From: Phalacrocorax aristotelis
Taxonomy: Eukaryota; Chordata; Aves; Suliformes; Phalacrocoracidae
DNA: 64,000 nt
Direction of reading: 5' to 3'
Assembly (NCBI RefSeq): GCF_949628215.1
Contig: NC_134283.1
Location: forward strand, 23,538,975 to 23,602,974
Shown: piece after piece, positions 57,790 through 64,000 of the stretch
How positions within the stretch are numbered: position 1 is the stretch's first letter
Layout of the letters: each line of letters opens with the position of its first letter
The notes under the pieces: generated by a model
What the model was told of the DNA's origin: nothing
What the model saw: the letters and a program-made list of their open reading frames with translations, nothing else
Databases searched by the model: none
Translations under genes and position numbers: made by a program

Positions 57790-60700
57790 CGGCTTGTGCC
57801 ATTCATAACTCTTCGCATTCCATTAAGTAATTTCTGCTCTACCTAACCAGCCCCTTCCTCAAACCACCATCCAGGAGAAGTGCAAGCCAGCCTCCTACAA
57901 ATATCATGATGGCCACGGGAAACTCTTGTTGTGAGTGGGTTTGGAGGAGCTGCGGTTGGCTGTTCTGCTCAAAGGCCACTGCTTCTGCAGCAGTGCTTTT
58001 GACAGATCATTCAGCTTTTCTGCAGCAGCGTCCTGAAGACCATGAATCCAGAGTGGGTGGGATACCCCAGTTCAGCCAAAACTCTCTGTGCAGAAGCTGG
58101 AGAACTCCACCATCCTTTGCGGTGGTTTTTGCAGTTGTATTGGATTTAAGAAACCTTACATGGGCATGTTTATGGATGTTACGGACCACGGAGCCAGGCA
58201 TGAGCAAGAAGTAGGGAGTAAAGCGGAGGGCCTGTCCTTTTCATCTGTGTGCAAACAGTGCTAATGGGAGATCAGTGGGTTGGAACAGCTCAGCTCAACC
58301 GCTCAGAAGTGGAAATGTCTTTGAATTCTTTACAGTCTCCCTCACAGCAGTCCTGCTCTATGTCAATGCTTCGAAGTGCGTGCACTTCTGAGAAAACAGC
58401 TGATGTGTGCATACTGAAGGGCAGTTATCTGAACGTGACACTAAGCAACTTGGACGAGAGCATCTGGGATAAAAGCAGTGAAACCTGAAGGCCGCTAGTA
58501 GGGTTCATGCCTTAGCTTGAGTATTGAACTTTCCCAAAGGAAACAAGGAGAGTTATGCTCATGCTGCAGCTATCCTTAGCCAAATACCCTTTCTGTTTGC
58601 ACAGTCCTGTTCCACAATCGGATCCTTAAAAACGCTGTAATTCCTCCCCTGTTTTTCTGGGCTGCCCGGCACCTCTTGTGTTTGCTCCAGAGTTGCTCCT
58701 GCCTCTTCTCTTAGCTACCCTAATTATGGTGGTTTCAGGTGGAGAGTAGTTAGATCTCTTTCTGCCTCTGTAATGGTTTGCTTTTGATGACTTTCATAGT
58801 ACTTGGTTGTGGAGTGAAATGGAAGTGGTATACAAAAAAACCCCACCTGTTTTTCTTGAAAGTTGCATTTTTAAGAGCCATGAGCAGTTGGAGTGAGATG
58901 CAGGTGTCCTTTGCTGGCATTAAGCTAGATCAATAATCTCTACAGAGTCAGAACAGCCTGGCCTGCCTGTGAGCATGGTGGGACCATTTTCCTGAGTGAC
59001 ATTTTGCACAACTGCAGTCAAAATGGCTGATTTAGACAGAAATTTATAGTGAGATTGGGCATATAGGGTGGTGGTGGCACACAGGGGCTTTAGGTGAGAC
59101 CAGGAGAGAGTGCTGGTGGTTCTGCTGGACCCTACGTGGGCAGGAGGAAGTGGAATTTGGTAAAAGCAGGCGTGAGAGCTCCCTGCTTTCTTCTTGTTCC
59201 TGGAAGAGCAGGAATAGGGGACTTAGGGAACACCTTTAGCTCACACAAGCCTTTGAGACTGAGTCAGCTCTGCTGTTCTCATGGCCTGGCCCCTGTAAAC
59301 AAACTGCAGAGCTGTCATGGCTTGTGACTCCATCCGTTGGTCCCGTTTACCTTCTACAGTCAAAAGCCATCTGACATTAAAATAAAGTGCACTGAGAGAC
59401 ATGCTGGGACATGAAGAGTGCAAGGGATGGAGGATAAATCACACCTCTTGGAAATGGCAGCCGTGGCAGTAACCTTGCCCTGGGGCTGCCATGCTGGAGA
59501 AGGGATGGCTGGCTCCAGCAACTCTGTCATTCAGTGGTAGATTTAGATTTTTTGTTGTTGTTGGGTTGGGGTTTGGTTGGTTGTTTTGGGTTTTTTTGTT
59601 TGTTTTTTAAGGCCTCTCTCTTTGCTGTGACTGCATAGTGTATGCTTCATCCCCTCCCCAGGTAAAGCTTCATAAACTGCTTGTTGTCTGTGCTAGTTAA
59701 AGCTTCAGAGAGGTGTTTAAAAAAAATGACAAACCCCCACAAACACTCTACTAGCAGAAGAGTTTACTAGCTAGTGCAGCTGCATGTGAGGTTCTCTTAT
59801 GGAAAGAAAAAAAATTATTTTTCCAGAGCTACAGACTTTGATCTGGAAGCTGAGCTGTATACAGCATTATTTTCAAATGAGCCACCCTTCAAAGGCTGAT
59901 TCTCCATTTGGAAAAGAGTATTGTTGGTTGGGGTTTTTTTCCTTTCCAGGGGGCTTTGCAAGGGGAGTGTTTCATAGAGGTGTCCCTCTTCTCCCAACGG
60001 ATGGGGCCTCACCCAGTTCCGTGCTCGGACCTGACTTGCAGCCACATCGTCAGCTTTGGCTCCATGCTTTGGCCAAGCTGTGGGACTGCGCAGGGCACGG
60101 TCTGCTTGAGCTGGGAGTAAGGCTGGTGATCCCTGCAGTGTGTTCAACTTTATACCTGCCAGCTTCAAAAGGCTGTCATCTAGTTAACAACAGAAGAAAG
60201 CAGCAATTAGTGCTGAAGACAGCACGTTGCTGATGAGCAGCTCGAAGGAGCTGCTGGAGAGCAGGACTTCGTTACCCAGCCCATCTCTTCCCAGGCAGCA
60301 GGGAGCTTTTGTTACTCAGTCTTGGAAAAATTTCTAGAGATGAAGCAGCAGCGAACCATGAAATGCCCTTTGACAGTTTGTTGTGGGCTCGCTGGTGTTT
60401 TCCCAAGCATGCATGTGTGCACATGCACACCAGCCCCTTGCCCTTGGCTCAGGCGGGCACAGAGAGCTGGGGGAGTGAAGGGGTGCTGCCCTCCCCAGGG
60501 CATCTGTATTCGCTTCCACCTTCAGTAAATCATCCCCTGGCACACTGCTGTTGATGGCCTGGGGCTGATCTCGGGGCATAGTGAGCAGAAACACCGAGTG
60601 CAGTGTGAGCAGCTAAGGGACTAGGGCAGCCTGTGTTAGCGTGACCCAAACACCCAGTGCCACTGACCACACACTCCCAGACCTTCCCATCTAGGAGACC
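57790..60700. other. Convergent intergenic region, PSME3IP1 / CPNE2
   Basis: 2.9 kb between the two 3' ends. It contains a possible distal PSME3IP1 poly(A) signal (AATAAA, 59381-59386) and a G/T-only tract. Open frames on both strands are short, with no domain that I recognise. Confidence 0.5.
59545..59612. repeat. G/T-only low-complexity tract
   Basis: Runs of TTGTTGTTGTTGGGTTGGGG and TTTGGTTGGTTGTTTTGGG with several GGG/GGGG groups. It has the composition of the A/C tract at 35.8 kb on the other strand. Confidence 0.8.
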
Positions 60701-60723
60701 CTTGATTTAAATGTCCAAATTTC

Positions 60724-60729
60724 TTTATT
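60724..60729 (-). terminator. CPNE2: Poly(A) signal of CPNE2 (AATAAA)
   Basis: AATAAA on the minus strand about 450 bases past the CPNE2 stop codon. Cleavage would be near 60705. The 3' UTR is therefore about 61181-60705. Confidence 0.7.
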
Positions 60730-61181
60730 AACCTGAGTATAACAAATGTAACATGTACACAGTATAAAAATGAACAGAGTGTGACGGGGTACAGGTACAA
60801 CACAGATACACAAACTATACAATGACCAGTCCATTGAATGATAATATATTAAGCATTTCATTGCTTGGAAAAAGCAAGTTCTGCTTGTAAAAATTGTATC
60901 CTGTTCCACTGAAATTATACAAAGTACATTCAATACTGAAAAGTGACTCAACAGAGCAGGACCAGGGCATGGCCTGGCTGCTTAGTGTTACCTTGGTCCG
61001 GGGCTGTACAAAATTAATCCAGACATTTCTGCTGGGATGAGTTTTAAGAATTTAGCAATTAAATTAAGAAGTACAAAGTGTTGCAGGGAGGGTATTCTTC
61101 TCTTAAAAGCATGTGAAACATGCACTCTTGGTAGGACCAATGGGCTTCGGCAACATGCAGAGGGCACAGCCTGGCACAGCT

Positions 61182-64000
<2,819 letters not shown>

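Overview
The window is vertebrate nuclear DNA, almost certainly from a bird and probably a neoavian. The evidence is spliced genes with human-like exon phases, sparse repeats, three CR1 LINE pieces of the avian/reptilian kind, one solo retroviral LTR of a type common in bird genomes, and two CpG islands on an AT-rich background. I read four host genes by translating exons and matching them to remembered human proteins. Their order and orientation match human 16q13: CPNE2 - PSME3IP1 (FAM192A) - RSPRY1 - ARL2BP.

Layout. Bases 1-1700 hold the 5' end of ARL2BP (minus strand): a 13-residue N-terminal coding exon and its CpG-island promoter. RSPRY1 (minus strand) fills about 2.07-42.7 kb. I assembled all 14 coding exons (575 codons plus stop, phases consistent throughout), a 3' UTR of 1.6-2.7 kb and a long 5' intron carrying the solo LTR. 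A CpG island at about 41.7-43.4 kb is a divergent promoter shared by RSPRY1 (leftward) and PSME3IP1 (rightward). PSME3IP1 spans about 42.9-57.8 kb, with six coding exons (255 codons plus stop) and one minor-spliceosome AT-AC intron. After a 2.9 kb convergent intergenic stretch, the last two coding exons and 3' UTR of CPNE2 (minus strand) occupy 60.7-62.5 kb; the rest of CPNE2 lies beyond 64 kb.

The genes are not a pathway. ARL2BP is an ARL2 effector, RSPRY1 a RING/SPRY protein, PSME3IP1 a regulator of the nuclear PA28-gamma proteasome cap, and CPNE2 a calcium-dependent membrane-binding copine. What links them is shared control regions: the divergent promoter, the close spacing of the RSPRY1 3' end and the ARL2BP promoter, and the convergent PSME3IP1/CPNE2 ends.

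I found no undescribed multi-gene system. The points most worth a second look are the U12 AT-AC intron of PSME3IP1, a weak-start/strong-start arrangement in RSPRY1 that would give either a hydrophobic N-terminus or an MGNSC myristoylation-type N-terminus, and several tandem splice-site choices.
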